DNA from: an uncultured Fretibacterium sp.
Lineage (GTDB): Bacteria > Synergistota > Synergistia > Synergistales > Aminobacteriaceae
Reading direction: 5' to 3'
Length of the DNA: 64,000 nt
Assembly: GCA_946183145.1 (NCBI GenBank)
Contig: CAMGZM010000005.1
Coordinates: 108,016 to 172,015, forward strand
Shown: positions 27,051 to 36,414 of the stretch, piece by piece
Numbering within the stretch: position 1 is the stretch's first letter
How the letters are laid out: every line of letters begins with the position of its first letter
Program-made: the position numbers and the translations under genes
Notes under the pieces: generated by a model
Databases searched by the model: none
The model's input: only the letters and a program-made list of their open reading frames with translations
Told to the model about the DNA's origin: nothing

Positions 27051-28310
27051 TTAAATCATTCCGACAAGAAGCCCAACAATAAACGTTGTCGGCCCCATCG
27101 TCAGGAACAATTGCGGAATACTTGCGCCCAACGAAATTAACACGCTCGCACCAACAGCAGCAAGTGCCATGAAAACGGAGTCGCTTATGTTCGAGCAGGC
27201 GATTACACCCGAAACTTTGTCGCCCGCTTTCGTCTGCATTACGGCATAAAGAGGGACAATGTACAGCCCTCCGCAGAAAGCAATCACGAACAAGCACGCA
27301 GTAATCATGAAATTCTCCGGGCGGGTGAAGAACGTCCACGCGTCAACAATCGGAGTCCCTTCAGGCACAGGAGGACGGCTGCTGACGTACCACAACAACA
27401 CGCTTGCGATTGCTATACCGTAAGCGGCGGCAGGGACATATTTCGACGTAACTTTTCCCTTCAGCAGTGAGTCGCAGAACATAGAGCCGACTCCGATTCC
27501 GCATGAGAATATAGCGAGGAAAGATGTTGCGACGCTCTCATCAGCTCCAAGAATCGTGCGTGCGTATGTCGGGAACTGTGCGAGAAACACGGAGCCTACA
27601 AGCCAGAACCACGAGATTGCGAGCATTGAGCCGAAAACTTTCCGCATTGGGTAAACGTCAGCAAACATTTCTCTTGTGCGCTTCACGATTCTGAATGAGA
27701 CTTCACGCGATGGATCAATCGGTTTTGTTGAAGGAATGAACATGCTGAACAGCCAGCCGAGAGCCGCAATTGTTACCGCGAGTCCTCCTACCCAATATAT
27801 TCCGTTCTCCTTGAGAATCATCAAGCCGCCTGCGATTGTCCCGGAAAGAATTGCGAGATATGTACCCATTTGTATTAACCCGTTGCCCGCAATAAGCTCA
27901 TTTTCTGCGAGATGCTGAGGAAGTATGCTGTATTTCGCCGGGCTGAAAAATGCAGACTGCGCGCCCATCATGAACAATACGAACATCAACAGCCAGACAT
28001 TACCGAGCCAGAACCCTAACAATGCACCAGACATTACGACAATCTCCGCGAATTTCACCCAGCGCATTAAGTCGGAGCGGTCGTATTTGTCCGCAAGGTC
28101 TGAGGCTGTAGGAGCAAACACGAAAAACGGAAGTATGAATATCCCTGCGGCGGCGTTGACGAGTATACGCGGGTCAATTCCGGCAGCGTCGCCAATACGG
28201 TACGTTATGAGCATCATTAACGCGCTCTTGAAGAAATTATCATTGAACGCCCCAAGAAACTGCGTCCAGAATAACGGCATAAACCTTCTCACAAATAACA
28301 GCTTAATCAT
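27051..28310 (-). CDS. MFS transporter, LplT-like (lysophospholipid flippase family)
   Basis: The 419-residue membrane protein has about twelve hydrophobic segments and starts LFVRRFMPLFWTQFLGAFND followed by NFFKSALMML, which is characteristic of LplT and the Aas-associated MFS family. FSPAKYSILPQHLAENELIAG is another family landmark. LplT moves lysophosphatidylethanolamine across the inner membrane for re-acylation. In many bacteria an acyltransferase (Aas) is fused or adjacent; none is seen here, so the substrate is inferred from the family. It follows cysS after 30 bases. Confidence 0.82.
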   Translation of the reverse strand: MIKLLFVRRFMPLFWTQFLGAFNDNFFKSALMMLITYRIGDAAGIDPRILVNAAAGIFILPFFVFAPTASDLADKYDRSDLMRWVKFAEIVVMSGALLGFWLGNVWLLMFVLFMMGAQSAFFSPAKYSILPQHLAENELIAGNGLIQMGTYLAILSGTIAGGLMILKENGIYWVGGLAVTIAALGWLFSMFIPSTKPIDPSREVSFRIVKRTREMFADVYPMRKVFGSMLAISWFWLVGSVFLAQFPTYARTILGADESVATSFLAIFSCGIGVGSMFCDSLLKGKVTSKYVPAAAYGIAIASVLLWYVSSRPPVPEGTPIVDAWTFFTRPENFMITACLFVIAFCGGLYIVPLYAVMQTKAGDKVSGVIACSNISDSVFMALAAVGASVLISLGASIPQLFLTMGPTTFIVGLLVGMI

Positions 28311-28340
28311 TACTATTCACTTCACACTTTCTACTGCTCA

Positions 28341-29768
28341 CTATAATTCTCTCTTCCATTTCGTTCCCTGCGGAGTATCCTCAAGAACAATCCCGCGAGC
28401 CTTTAACGAGTCGCGAATCTCATCGGATCTCGCAAAATTTTTCGCCTTCCTTGCCTCTGCACGTTCCTGAATGAGTCTCTCAATTTCGGCTGACTCCTCG
28501 TCATGTTCCGTTTCTGCGTCATCACTGCCAATCACACCAAGAATCGAATCATATTCATCAAGAGCATTCTTTGAGAGCGTGAAGAATTTTTCCGGGAGAG
28601 TCTCATTCTCTTTGAGGCTTGTGTTGATGAGGTAAACGACATCGAACAATATACCCATAGCGGCGGCTGTGTTGAAGTCGTCATTCATTGCGTCGGAAAA
28701 ATCTTTGTGCAGTTTCTCAAGCTGTGATTCGAATCCGGCCATGTCGAAACCTGAGTCGCCAACTCTATTTTTTGCGGCAAAGTCTAAATCACTCCGGCAG
28801 TTTCTGAGTCTCTCAACTCCTGCTGCTGACTGCTCTAATGATTCGGGCGTGAAGTTTATCGGGCTTCTGTAGTGTGCGCTTAACATGAAGAATCGAATCG
28901 CTAACGGGGGATATTTCTTGAGGGCATCACGTGCAGTAACGAAATTTCCGAGGGACTTAGCCATCTTCTCACTGTCAATCAGAAGAAAGCCATTATGAAG
29001 CCAGTAATTGACGAAAGGTTTGCCGGAATCTGACGCGGCCTCGCTCTGTGCTGCTTCATTCTCGTGATGTGGGAACATGAGATCCACGCCCCCTGAATGA
29101 ATGTCTATGTTGTCGCCGAGATATTTCGATGACATAGCAGAGCATTCTATGTGCCAGCCCGGTCGGCCATTTCCCCAAGGACTCGGCCATGAAGGTTCGC
29201 CGGGCTTTTCTGCTTTCCACAAAGCGAAATCGAGGGGATCTTTTTTCTTTTCGCCGGGTTCGATTCGCGCTCCTGCTTCGAGGTCTTCAAGATTCTGTTT
29301 GCACAATGAGCCGTATTTAGGCCAGCTCTTTATGTCAAAGTAAACATCACCGTTTGACTCGTAAGCATGTCCGTTTGAGATTATGCGCTGAATTGTCGCT
29401 ATGATTTCGGGGATATGCTCTGTTGCTCGCGGTGCTACGTCAGGCCGTCTTATTCCGAGTGCGTCCGCGTCCTTATTGTATTCGGCAATGAATCTTTCTG
29501 CGAGTTCTGCGACTGTGATTCCTTCTTTGTGCGCGCGGTGAATCATTTTGTCGTCAATGTCCGTGAAATTCTGCACGAACTTTACATCATAGCCCTCATG
29601 CTGAAGCCATCTCCTTAACACGTCAAACACAATAAACGGTCTTGCGTTCCCAATGTGAAAGAAGTCGTATACTGTCGGCCCGCATGAATAAAAGCTGACA
29701 TGCCCGGGCTTAATGGGTGTAAATTCTTCCTTCTTGCGGGTCAAATCGTTGAATAGTACGAGGCTCAA
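28341..29768 (-). CDS. cysS: Cysteinyl-tRNA synthetase
   Basis: This class I synthetase charges tRNA-Cys. The 475-residue protein has the HIGH-type motif FHIGNARP near residue 37, the KMSKS-type motif EKMAKSLGNF near 268, and the zinc ligands Cys near 29 (YSCGPTVYD), Cys near 210 (HIECSAMSS) and His/Glu in FPHHENEAAQSEA. The start is a TTG at 29768 with AAAGGA upstream; an ATG nearby is out of frame. It appears to be co-transcribed with the MFS gene downstream. Confidence 0.96.
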   Translation of the reverse strand: MSLVLFNDLTRKKEEFTPIKPGHVSFYSCGPTVYDFFHIGNARPFIVFDVLRRWLQHEGYDVKFVQNFTDIDDKMIHRAHKEGITVAELAERFIAEYNKDADALGIRRPDVAPRATEHIPEIIATIQRIISNGHAYESNGDVYFDIKSWPKYGSLCKQNLEDLEAGARIEPGEKKKDPLDFALWKAEKPGEPSWPSPWGNGRPGWHIECSAMSSKYLGDNIDIHSGGVDLMFPHHENEAAQSEAASDSGKPFVNYWLHNGFLLIDSEKMAKSLGNFVTARDALKKYPPLAIRFFMLSAHYRSPINFTPESLEQSAAGVERLRNCRSDLDFAAKNRVGDSGFDMAGFESQLEKLHKDFSDAMNDDFNTAAAMGILFDVVYLINTSLKENETLPEKFFTLSKNALDEYDSILGVIGSDDAETEHDEESAEIERLIQERAEARKAKNFARSDEIRDSLKARGIVLEDTPQGTKWKREL

Positions 29769-29830
29769 AATTTTTCATATCCTTTCGGGAATAAATTTGC
29801 AGATATTTTACAATAGCACCAAAACGCAAC

Positions 29831-29892
29831 AAAAATCCCCTCGGGTACAAGCCCCGCCCCTTACGGGGGTCGGCAAAAATCCGAGGGGACAA
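29831..29892 (-). terminator. Large hairpin terminator after the SYNERG-CTERM gene
   Basis: On the minus strand TCCCCTCGG and CCGAGGGGA form a long stem that encloses a smaller hairpin (CCCC, TAA, GGGG region), and ATTTTTG follows. It ends the tolC operon just upstream of cysS. Confidence 0.75.
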
Positions 29893-29908
29893 TCAATAAT
29901 CCGTGAAG

Positions 29909-31021
29909 TTATTTCCGTCTCATCATTAACGGAATCAGCGCGAAAAGTATCAACGCTCCGCCCGAACTGCACCCGCTTGACGATGAATGAGCGTTGTACC
30001 CTGAAACAGAAGCTGTTGTGATTCCAAATGGTTTTCCTCCGAGTGTTGACGCTGAATATTCCCATGTTGATGTCGTTCCGCTGCTGTACATTATCACCAT
30101 AATTTGCTCGTCTGTCATGGCCGCGAAAAATTCATTGCGTGAAGTGTCCCTGATGAGCTTTATGTTCGGTGATGATGACTCGATTGTTATGGGTATGAAT
30201 GACGAATTTCTTGCAGAGTGATATATCGTGTTCGTGTATGTGCTGCCGTTCTGAATCTGTTCAGCATAATAAAATTCGCCGCTGTTGTCCGGGCATATTG
30301 CTTTGACGGGATAATCTGTGCTTAAGACACGCTGAAATCTCCCGCTCCTGTCCATAAGGTCAATGCCTGATGAATGACAAACAGCAGCACGATTTGAAGA
30401 TGAGCTTATGACTAAATACGTGTCCGGGCTGACATCCCTGCTGAGGAATGCCCTTACCCCCTCGCGCTTTAACTGACCTTCAAGGCGTATATAGTTTGTC
30501 GAGTCTCCAGCCTTTGCAAGCACGTGTATATATGAACTGTCTACTGTGAGGCTGTAAATTTCTGTGTCGTAAGCGTCCTGACTGATTACGCTTGTGCAGT
30601 CGAAAGAGTTTTTGACTTTGAACGATGATGTGTCAACGTCGTAAATTGTCGGGCCTGACGCAAGAAATATACTGTATCCGTTCTCAGCGTAACCCGCGAA
30701 ATTTGCGCCGTAAACGCCGGGAATATCCGCGCTCCTGCTGTACTCCGTGAGATTTGACGGGCTGAAGATATATGCTCTGTCCCCTGAGTCTGTTGCGTAA
30801 CGGTCAAGAAGCATTATCCCTGTTGTTGAGCTGTTCCAGTATGCCGTGAGCAATGGGTACGATATATTTCCGTAATATTCTGTTGACTGCTCGATTTCGT
30901 TTAATGATGAGATTCTCAGCGCGCCGAGAGTCCCGTTCTCCGTCGTGTAAATGAAATCAGCATATGAGACTCCGCAGAGCAAAAGCAGAATCGTTAATGA
31001 CAGTGTTAATTTTCTCAGCAT
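29909..31021 (-). CDS. SYNERG-CTERM surface protein, propeller-like
   Basis: The 370-residue protein has a signal peptide (MLRKLTLSLTILLLLCGVSY) and a repetitive Ser/Thr/Tyr-rich body with recurring short strands, suggesting a beta-propeller. Its C-terminus SSSSGCSSGGALILFALIPL plus MMRRK fits the Synergistota-specific SYNERG-CTERM sorting signal: a Ser/Gly run, an invariant Cys, a helix and a basic tail. By analogy with other such signals, cleavage and attachment of the Cys to the envelope are inferred. It is the last gene of an operon with tolC and a lytic transglycosylase. The enzymatic function is unknown. Confidence 0.8.
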   Translation of the reverse strand: MLRKLTLSLTILLLLCGVSYADFIYTTENGTLGALRISSLNEIEQSTEYYGNISYPLLTAYWNSSTTGIMLLDRYATDSGDRAYIFSPSNLTEYSRSADIPGVYGANFAGYAENGYSIFLASGPTIYDVDTSSFKVKNSFDCTSVISQDAYDTEIYSLTVDSSYIHVLAKAGDSTNYIRLEGQLKREGVRAFLSRDVSPDTYLVISSSSNRAAVCHSSGIDLMDRSGRFQRVLSTDYPVKAICPDNSGEFYYAEQIQNGSTYTNTIYHSARNSSFIPITIESSSPNIKLIRDTSRNEFFAAMTDEQIMVIMYSSGTTSTWEYSASTLGGKPFGITTASVSGYNAHSSSSGCSSGGALILFALIPLMMRRK

Positions 31022-31025
31022 GAAT

Positions 31026-31760
31026 TTATTTCTCCTTCTTATATTGCCGCAATAATGTCGCTATTACATCTTCGGCTTCGCTTTTTTTCCTTTCACTTTT
31101 CTGTACGCTTTTCGGGGCGTTAGGTTTTGTGTTTTCAGCTTTTACGGTGTCTTTTGTGGTAATGTCTTTTGCGGTGCTAGGTTTTGGGCTGTTAGGTTTT
31201 GGGCTGTTGTCTTTTGCTACGTTAGGTTTTGAGCCGCTGTCTTTTGCCTGCAAGCCTCTCACAGTCGCCGTAACTTTGTCGCGCAGTTTCGTATTCCCCG
31301 CGCTGTAACGCATGAGTCCTTTGCGAAAATCGCCGTCAGATTTCCTCATGCAGTCGCGGAAAATCTCAGTCCCGAAAAATATATTTGTCCTGGCATCAAA
31401 CATATCATTAGCCCTTTTCACGTTCGGGAATCTCTGCTTGATTGCTTTCTCGTGAACATTCCAGCGAACTTGCATTAACCCATAATCACCGCCCTTTGAG
31501 ACTGCTTTGTTGTTGACGGTTGACTCATGAACGACAATTCCGGCGATGACGTAAGGATCCTGCTTGAATTTCTCTGACGCTTCAAGGATGATTTCTGCGT
31601 ATTGCCTTGCTCTTGCTTCATCAAGCCGGGGATTTACGCTCATGAAAAGCTGATAGATATTACGCGCTTTGTTATCGGGTGGCTTCTTTTGCGCCGGATA
31701 TGATTCTCCCGCAAGTATTAACGTGAATATGACGGCGAGCAAAAATTTTCGCGGCTTCAT
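31026..31760 (-). CDS. Lytic transglycosylase-like (SLT domain) protein
   Basis: This 244-residue secreted protein has a signal peptide (MKPRKFLLAVIFTLILAGES) and an SLT fold of goose-lysozyme type: catalytic Glu in VVHESTVNNKA, GGDYGLMQVRW and MRYSAGNTKLRDKV. It would cut peptidoglycan glycan strands to make anhydromuropeptides. A C-terminal tail of about 90 residues is low complexity with KPN/SPKP/TAKD repeats and may span the wall or bind polymers. The TolC gene overlaps by four bases upstream and the SYNERG-CTERM gene begins four bases after it. Confidence 0.85.
   Translation of the reverse strand: MKPRKFLLAVIFTLILAGESYPAQKKPPDNKARNIYQLFMSVNPRLDEARARQYAEIILEASEKFKQDPYVIAGIVVHESTVNNKAVSKGGDYGLMQVRWNVHEKAIKQRFPNVKRANDMFDARTNIFFGTEIFRDCMRKSDGDFRKGLMRYSAGNTKLRDKVTATVRGLQAKDSGSKPNVAKDNSPKPNSPKPSTAKDITTKDTVKAENTKPNAPKSVQKSERKKSEAEDVIATLLRQYKKEK
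31120..31247 (-). repeat. Degenerate short repeats encoding the KPN/SPKP tail
   Basis: Units such as TTAGGTTTTG and GTCTTTTGC recur several times inside the transglycosylase gene and encode the Lys/Pro/Asn/Ser tail. They are coding repeats, not a CRISPR array. Confidence 0.7.
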
Positions 31761-33277
31761 TTCTTCACGCTCTCTTTCTGTGATGTGTCGGGTTTCACTT
31801 CCGGCTTTATGTCCTGTGATGTTTTAGGCGTTGCGGCTGGCTTTGCTTTCTGATTCGTCTGAAGTTTCAATGCCGGCCTTGCTTTTTTCGGGGAATCTTT
31901 CGGGCCTGTCCTGAGATTTTTCATTCCGAGCTCGCCTACAATATCGTTGCCTTTTCCGTAACGTGAAAGAGCCTCGCTCCATGTTCCGTTTTCGTTGGGC
32001 GAATAGTCTCCGACAGCTTTTTTCATTGCGACTAATGCGACATACATATTTCGTACAGCTTCAAGATATTCCGTGCGCACTGACTGATACGCCGTCTGAG
32101 CGTTAATCAGATCTATCTGCGCTCCCATTCCTTCAGCGTACATTAATTCGGTGATTCGCAGCTCTTCTTCAGCTCGTTCAACCTGCCTCTGTTTGTCATG
32201 CTCTGCTGCTGAAGCGTTCCTCCAGTTGTTCATAGCTACTGTGATGTCCCTGCGTGTTTGTTCGCGTAATGCTGAGAGACTCGACTCCGCCGCCTGAATG
32301 AGCCTGTCAGCGTTGAAGGTCTTGTACTTTGTTGTTTTACCGTCAGTAATCGGAACGCTGAATACGAGAGATCCGCCCGCCTGCTGATTATTGGGTGTTG
32401 CGTAGCTTTCAGGGTCTGACCACGGAGTAATCTGGAACGCGAAATCAAGAGTCGGTGAAAGTCCTTTTGCGGTGAGTTTCTTTACGAGTCTTGCGCGTTC
32501 GAGGGTTAATCTTGCGGCGCGTACATCGGGGCGGTACTGCAATGCGTCCTCAAAGTTAAGTACTACGTCAAATTCCGGGACTTTAAGCTCCTCATCAACA
32601 GGTTCAACATCAAGCCCCCCGGCCATGAGCGACAATTCCGCAATGAGATTGAGATATGCTGTCTCTGCTGTCTTCTCTAATGTCTCAGCCGCTACAACTT
32701 GAGCCTCGCTTCTCACAATGTCAAGTTTTGGGACTAACTCCTGATTGTATTTTTCGACTGTAACGCGGTGATTCTCTGAACGCTGCAACAAGATTTCGTG
32801 CTGAAGTTTCATGTTCTCACGGGCTAATACTGCTCCCCACCATGCTTCTTCAGCGGCGGCAATGAGAGTGTTAATGCTGTTGTCGAAATTCGCGCGTGTT
32901 ACCTCGTAGCCTAGAATATTCTGCTGTTCGTCAAGTTTGTAGCTTCCGCTGATGTCGATTCGCTGTGTGAGTCTCAAGCCGATATTCCCCGCAAAAACAT
33001 TCTCCTGTGATGATGATCCTGCTGTCTGTTTCGTTACGTATGAGCCTGTGAAAGTCCCGCTTGTTGAGGGACGCTGATAGCCTACTGACGCAAGGACGGA
33101 GTAATAGTTTGCTTCTACATTCTTCATGCCGGCTCTTAACGTGTGGTTGTTGAGGAGAATTTCGCGGATATACTGAGGGAGAGTCATCGGAACAGATGCG
33201 AATGATTCTGAAGGAATGAAAATCATCACCGTTAGAATCAGCATGACGAAAAATTTTTGATGTTTATGAGATTGCAC
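31757..33277 (-). CDS. TolC-family outer-membrane channel protein
   Basis: TolC-type proteins form trimeric channels through the outer membrane for export or efflux. The likely start is the GTG at 33277 behind AAGGTG, giving 506 residues with a signal peptide (FFVMLILTVMIFIPSESFAS); a longer frame begins at 33331. The family repeat is visible: two helical halves with YRPDVRAARLTLERARLVKK and LTLPQYIREILLNNHTLRAG, and LMYAEGMGAQIDLINAQTAY. A Lys/Pro/Thr-rich C-terminal extension of about 60 residues is unusual. It shows that the cell has an outer membrane. No export partner is encoded nearby. Confidence 0.9.
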   Translation of the reverse strand: MQSHKHQKFFVMLILTVMIFIPSESFASVPMTLPQYIREILLNNHTLRAGMKNVEANYYSVLASVGYQRPSTSGTFTGSYVTKQTAGSSSQENVFAGNIGLRLTQRIDISGSYKLDEQQNILGYEVTRANFDNSINTLIAAAEEAWWGAVLARENMKLQHEILLQRSENHRVTVEKYNQELVPKLDIVRSEAQVVAAETLEKTAETAYLNLIAELSLMAGGLDVEPVDEELKVPEFDVVLNFEDALQYRPDVRAARLTLERARLVKKLTAKGLSPTLDFAFQITPWSDPESYATPNNQQAGGSLVFSVPITDGKTTKYKTFNADRLIQAAESSLSALREQTRRDITVAMNNWRNASAAEHDKQRQVERAEEELRITELMYAEGMGAQIDLINAQTAYQSVRTEYLEAVRNMYVALVAMKKAVGDYSPNENGTWSEALSRYGKGNDIVGELGMKNLRTGPKDSPKKARPALKLQTNQKAKPAATPKTSQDIKPEVKPDTSQKESVKK

Positions 33278-33319
33278 GATAAGTTCACACCTTTTGTATG
33301 CTGAAATATTTTTACAATA

Positions 33320-33348
33320 ATTATGACACATTGAGGATTGAGCGTAAA
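33320..33348 (-). promoter_or_regulatory. Promoter of the tolC-slt-SYNERG operon
   Basis: On the minus strand the -35 box is TTTACG (33348-33343) and the -10 box is CATAAT (33325-33320), with a 17-base spacer. It lies about 45 bases upstream of the tolC-type GTG start. Confidence 0.5.
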
Positions 33349-33350
33349 TG

Positions 33351-33380
33351 TTGTTGATTCTGAAATCACAATGCTACAAT
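33351..33380 (+). promoter_or_regulatory. Promoter of the yhiN-like/coaX/dus operon
   Basis: The -35 box is TTGTTG at 33351-33356 and the -10 box is TACAAT at 33375-33380, with an 18-base spacer. It is back to back with the tolC promoter. The ribosome-binding site AGGAGG at 33409-33414 is 15 bases from the ATG, which is longer than usual. Confidence 0.5.
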
Positions 33381-33429
33381 CACAAAAATTATCTCACAAA
33401 AAATTTTCAGGAGGTCAGCTTTCACTTGC

Positions 33430-34713
33430 ATGGAACATTTTGACACTCTCATTATTGGAGGAGGCCCGGCGGGATTAATGGCTGCGATTCGGGCTTCATC
33501 ATTCGGGCAGAAAACCGCAATCCTCGAAAAAAATCACTCGCTCGGCAACAAGCTATTGCTTTCAGGAAAAGGCCGCTGCAATTTCACGAACGCAGAGTCA
33601 GACATGGACAGATTCATATCGCAGTACGGCGAGAACGGAAAATTTTTGTACTCATCATTCAGCAAGTTCGGCCCATTGAGAACACGTGAATATTTCAGTC
33701 ATATCGGCGTGAAATTCATTGAGGAACGAGGCAAGAGAATTTTCCCGAAAGAAGGAGGAAGCCAGAGAGTATTAGACGCATTATTGATGCAATGCCGCAA
33801 GTACGGTGTAAAGATTATGCGGTCGACTCCCGTGAAGGCTCTGAAGGTTCACGGCGGCCATGTAGAATTTGTGATAACGGAAAATGACGAGTATTCAGCG
33901 GACAAATACATTATCGCAACAGGGGGAAAATCATACCCGAAAACAGGCTCAACGGGGGACGGCTACGAATTTGCGCGTCAGGCAGGACACACGATAACGG
34001 AGCTTTACCCGGCGTTAGTGCCAGTAAGGACTCGCGAGACATGGCCGAAACTCGCAAGCGGATGTGATTTGCGCAACGTAAGACTCACAGTTCTTGCTGA
34101 CGGTGAATCGGTTGCTGAAAGATTCGGCGAGATGGAGTTCACGAATTTCGGAGTCAGCGGGCCGATTGTTATGGACATAAGCAGATTCATTCCCGACTGG
34201 CAGAAACGCAATGACGGCGAGTCAACCGAGCTTCAATTTTCGCTGGACATGAAACCGACATTGACGCACGAAATTTTGACCGCAAGAATCAAGCGCGACA
34301 TTCAGAAACATTCCGGGCATGGAAGATTTGCCGGGCTTGTACGCTCGTTAGTGCCTGCGAAAATGGTTGCGTTGTTCCTTGAGCTTTCAGACGTTCCGCA
34401 CGACAAACCTACGGACTACATGAGCGATGACGAAATCGCCGACACTGTATCATTGCTGAAGGACATACGAATGAACATCAACGGCCTCTGGGGATTCGGG
34501 AACGCAGTAACGACACGCGGAGGAGTCAGCCTGAAGGAAATTGACCCGTCAACAATGAGATCGAAACTCTGCGACAATCTATATTTCGCCGGGGAAGTCT
34601 TAGACCTTAACGGGCCGTCGGGGGGATTCAATCTTCAAGTTTGCTGGAGTACTGGCTACGCAGCAGGAAGCATTAAGGAATCATCATCAATATCATCAAC
34701 GGAGGAAGAATAA
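33430..34713 (+). CDS. NAD(P)/FAD-dependent oxidoreductase, YhiN/HI0933 family
   Basis: This 427-residue flavoprotein starts with the dinucleotide motif TLIIGGGPAGLMAAIRAS and the family-specific GNKLLLSGKGRCNFTNAE. FAD contacts follow in IATGGKSYPKTGSTGDGYEF, and the C-terminal LYFAGEVLDLNGPSGGFNLQ is conserved in the YhiN/BaiN group. Members are widespread and mostly uncharacterised; one group reduces bile-acid intermediates. The specific substrate is not known. It overlaps the coaX start region closely and shares its operon. Confidence 0.88.
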   Translation: MEHFDTLIIGGGPAGLMAAIRASSFGQKTAILEKNHSLGNKLLLSGKGRCNFTNAESDMDRFISQYGENGKFLYSSFSKFGPLRTREYFSHIGVKFIEERGKRIFPKEGGSQRVLDALLMQCRKYGVKIMRSTPVKALKVHGGHVEFVITENDEYSADKYIIATGGKSYPKTGSTGDGYEFARQAGHTITELYPALVPVRTRETWPKLASGCDLRNVRLTVLADGESVAERFGEMEFTNFGVSGPIVMDISRFIPDWQKRNDGESTELQFSLDMKPTLTHEILTARIKRDIQKHSGHGRFAGLVRSLVPAKMVALFLELSDVPHDKPTDYMSDDEIADTVSLLKDIRMNINGLWGFGNAVTTRGGVSLKEIDPSTMRSKLCDNLYFAGEVLDLNGPSGGFNLQVCWSTGYAAGSIKESSSISSTEEE

Positions 34714-35481
34714 ATGTTACTCGTAATTGACACAGGCAACACAACAACAGCAGCAGGAATTTATGACGGTGAAGAACTCATAGCGCACTGGCGTTTATCG
34801 TCAACGTTAAGGACTCATGATGAGTTAGGCGTGTACTTGCTGAATCTCATCGGCACAAAAGGACTCAAGCCTTCAGACATTCACGGCGCGGCATTCGCGA
34901 GCGTAGTGCCTTCTCTCGACATACCGATAATCGAGGCCATCAAGAAGTATTTTGCGGTTGTTCCTCTTCAGGTCAACGGCATGACAGATACGGGCATGAA
35001 TATATTGTGCAGGAATCCCCGCGAGGTTGGAGCAGACAGAATCGTAAACGCAATTGCAGGACGTGAGAAATACGGACAGCCGTTAATCGTTGCTGATTAT
35101 GGCACGGCTATAACGTTTGATGTTGTATCACCATCGGGCGAATACATGGGAGGAGCAATCGCCCCCGGACTCAATTCGGGAATCAGTGCTTTATTCTCGA
35201 AGGCCGCAAAGTTACCGCAAGTTGCTCTGAATATCCCTGAGAGCGTAATAGGACGTTCAACGGAGGAGGCTATACAGTCGGGGATTCTTTTCGGGAACGC
35301 GGGACTCACTGACAGAATCGTTGACATGATTCGCGCTGAAAATGGCATGAGCAACGCAAAAGTTGTAGCGACTGGCGGCCATGCGGGATTTATGTCGCGG
35401 CTCTCAAAGCGTATTGATATTGTCGACAAATGGCTGACTCTTGAGGGCTTGAAGATGATATTTGAGCGGGTGAACGGTTAA
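34714..35481 (+). CDS. coaX: Type III pantothenate kinase
   Basis: CoaX catalyses the first step of coenzyme A synthesis and is not feedback-inhibited. The 255-residue protein has the ASKHA phosphate motif MLLVIDTGNTTTAAGIYDG, then LRTHDELGVYL, the family block NPREVGADRIVNAIAG, the catalytic DYGTAITFDVVS and GGAIAPGLNSGISALF. It follows the flavoprotein gene directly and the dus gene starts at the next base. Confidence 0.95.
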   Translation: MLLVIDTGNTTTAAGIYDGEELIAHWRLSSTLRTHDELGVYLLNLIGTKGLKPSDIHGAAFASVVPSLDIPIIEAIKKYFAVVPLQVNGMTDTGMNILCRNPREVGADRIVNAIAGREKYGQPLIVADYGTAITFDVVSPSGEYMGGAIAPGLNSGISALFSKAAKLPQVALNIPESVIGRSTEEAIQSGILFGNAGLTDRIVDMIRAENGMSNAKVVATGGHAGFMSRLSKRIDIVDKWLTLEGLKMIFERVNG

Positions 35482-36414
35482 TTGAGGATTGGCGGACTTG
35501 ATTTAGCTGGGAAAATATTTCTTGCGCCTCTTGCGGGAATAACGACTCTTCCTGTTCGTGAATTTTTCACTGAGCACGGAGCCTCTTTGACTCACACGGA
35601 AATGATTTCATGCGCGGGATTGATTCGGGACAACGCAAAGACATTCGACATGCTGGAGTCTTCAGAACATGAAGGGCCTTTAGTCGTGCAATTGTTCGCG
35701 AATGATTCGGGCGTATTAGTTTCGGGCGGTGAAGTTGTGCGTGAGAGGTGCAAGAAGTTTTCTGCGTTCGGGATCAACATGGCCTGCCCTATGCCAAAGA
35801 TCACAAAGAACGGCTGCGGCTCTGCGATATTGCGTAAGCCCGGACTCGCTGCTGAGATGGTGAAAGGGCTGAAGACTCTAGGCGTTCCTGTTTGGGTGAA
35901 AATGAGACGGCTTGAAGATGATGAAGACACTTTGCGGTTTGCTGACGTGATAATTTCTGCTGGTGCTGATAATGTCTGCATACATGGCCGGACACCTTCA
36001 CAGCGTTACGAGGGTATTGCGGACAGGAGTATAATCTCCCAGTCATCGCGGGAATTTCCCGGAATGATAAGCGCGAGCGGTGATGTTCGTGAAGTGAAAG
36101 ACATTGAGGAATATTTGTCGATGGGCTGTGCTGGAGTCATGATAGCGCGGGGAGCATTCAGCAACCCATTTATGATTGAGGAATATTGCGGGCGGATTAG
36201 GAGTCGTGATGAGAAAATTTCGGAGCTGTTAAACTTTGCTCATCGTGCGTACGAAATTTCAGGTGAACACAAAGCAGTAGTATTGATGAAGAGATTTGCA
36301 GGAAGCATACTGAGGAATGAGAGAGGATCGGCGGAATTAAGACAGAAAGCAATGATGTCAGGAAGCCTTGAAGAGATAACAGAGATATTGAAGAAAGGAA
36401 ATGTAACGATATGA
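35482..36414 (+). CDS. dus: tRNA-dihydrouridine synthase
   Basis: Dus enzymes reduce uridine in the tRNA D-loop with FMN. The 310-residue protein starts at a TTG immediately after the coaX stop and has FLAPLAGITTLPVREFF at the N-terminus, the catalytic Cys region NMACPMPKITKNGCGSAIL near residue 95, VWVKMRRL, the phosphate-binding VCIHGRTPSQRYEG and CAGVMIARGAFSNP. The DusB-like subgroup is likely. It overlaps the next gene by four bases. Confidence 0.93.
   Translation: MRIGGLDLAGKIFLAPLAGITTLPVREFFTEHGASLTHTEMISCAGLIRDNAKTFDMLESSEHEGPLVVQLFANDSGVLVSGGEVVRERCKKFSAFGINMACPMPKITKNGCGSAILRKPGLAAEMVKGLKTLGVPVWVKMRRLEDDEDTLRFADVIISAGADNVCIHGRTPSQRYEGIADRSIISQSSREFPGMISASGDVREVKDIEEYLSMGCAGVMIARGAFSNPFMIEEYCGRIRSRDEKISELLNFAHRAYEISGEHKAVVLMKRFAGSILRNERGSAELRQKAMMSGSLEEITEILKKGNVTI

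Noticed and set aside
31120..31247. CRISPR-like repeats
   Set aside because: The repeats are short, irregular and inside the transglycosylase coding frame, encoding a Lys/Pro/Ser tail. No cas genes are present.
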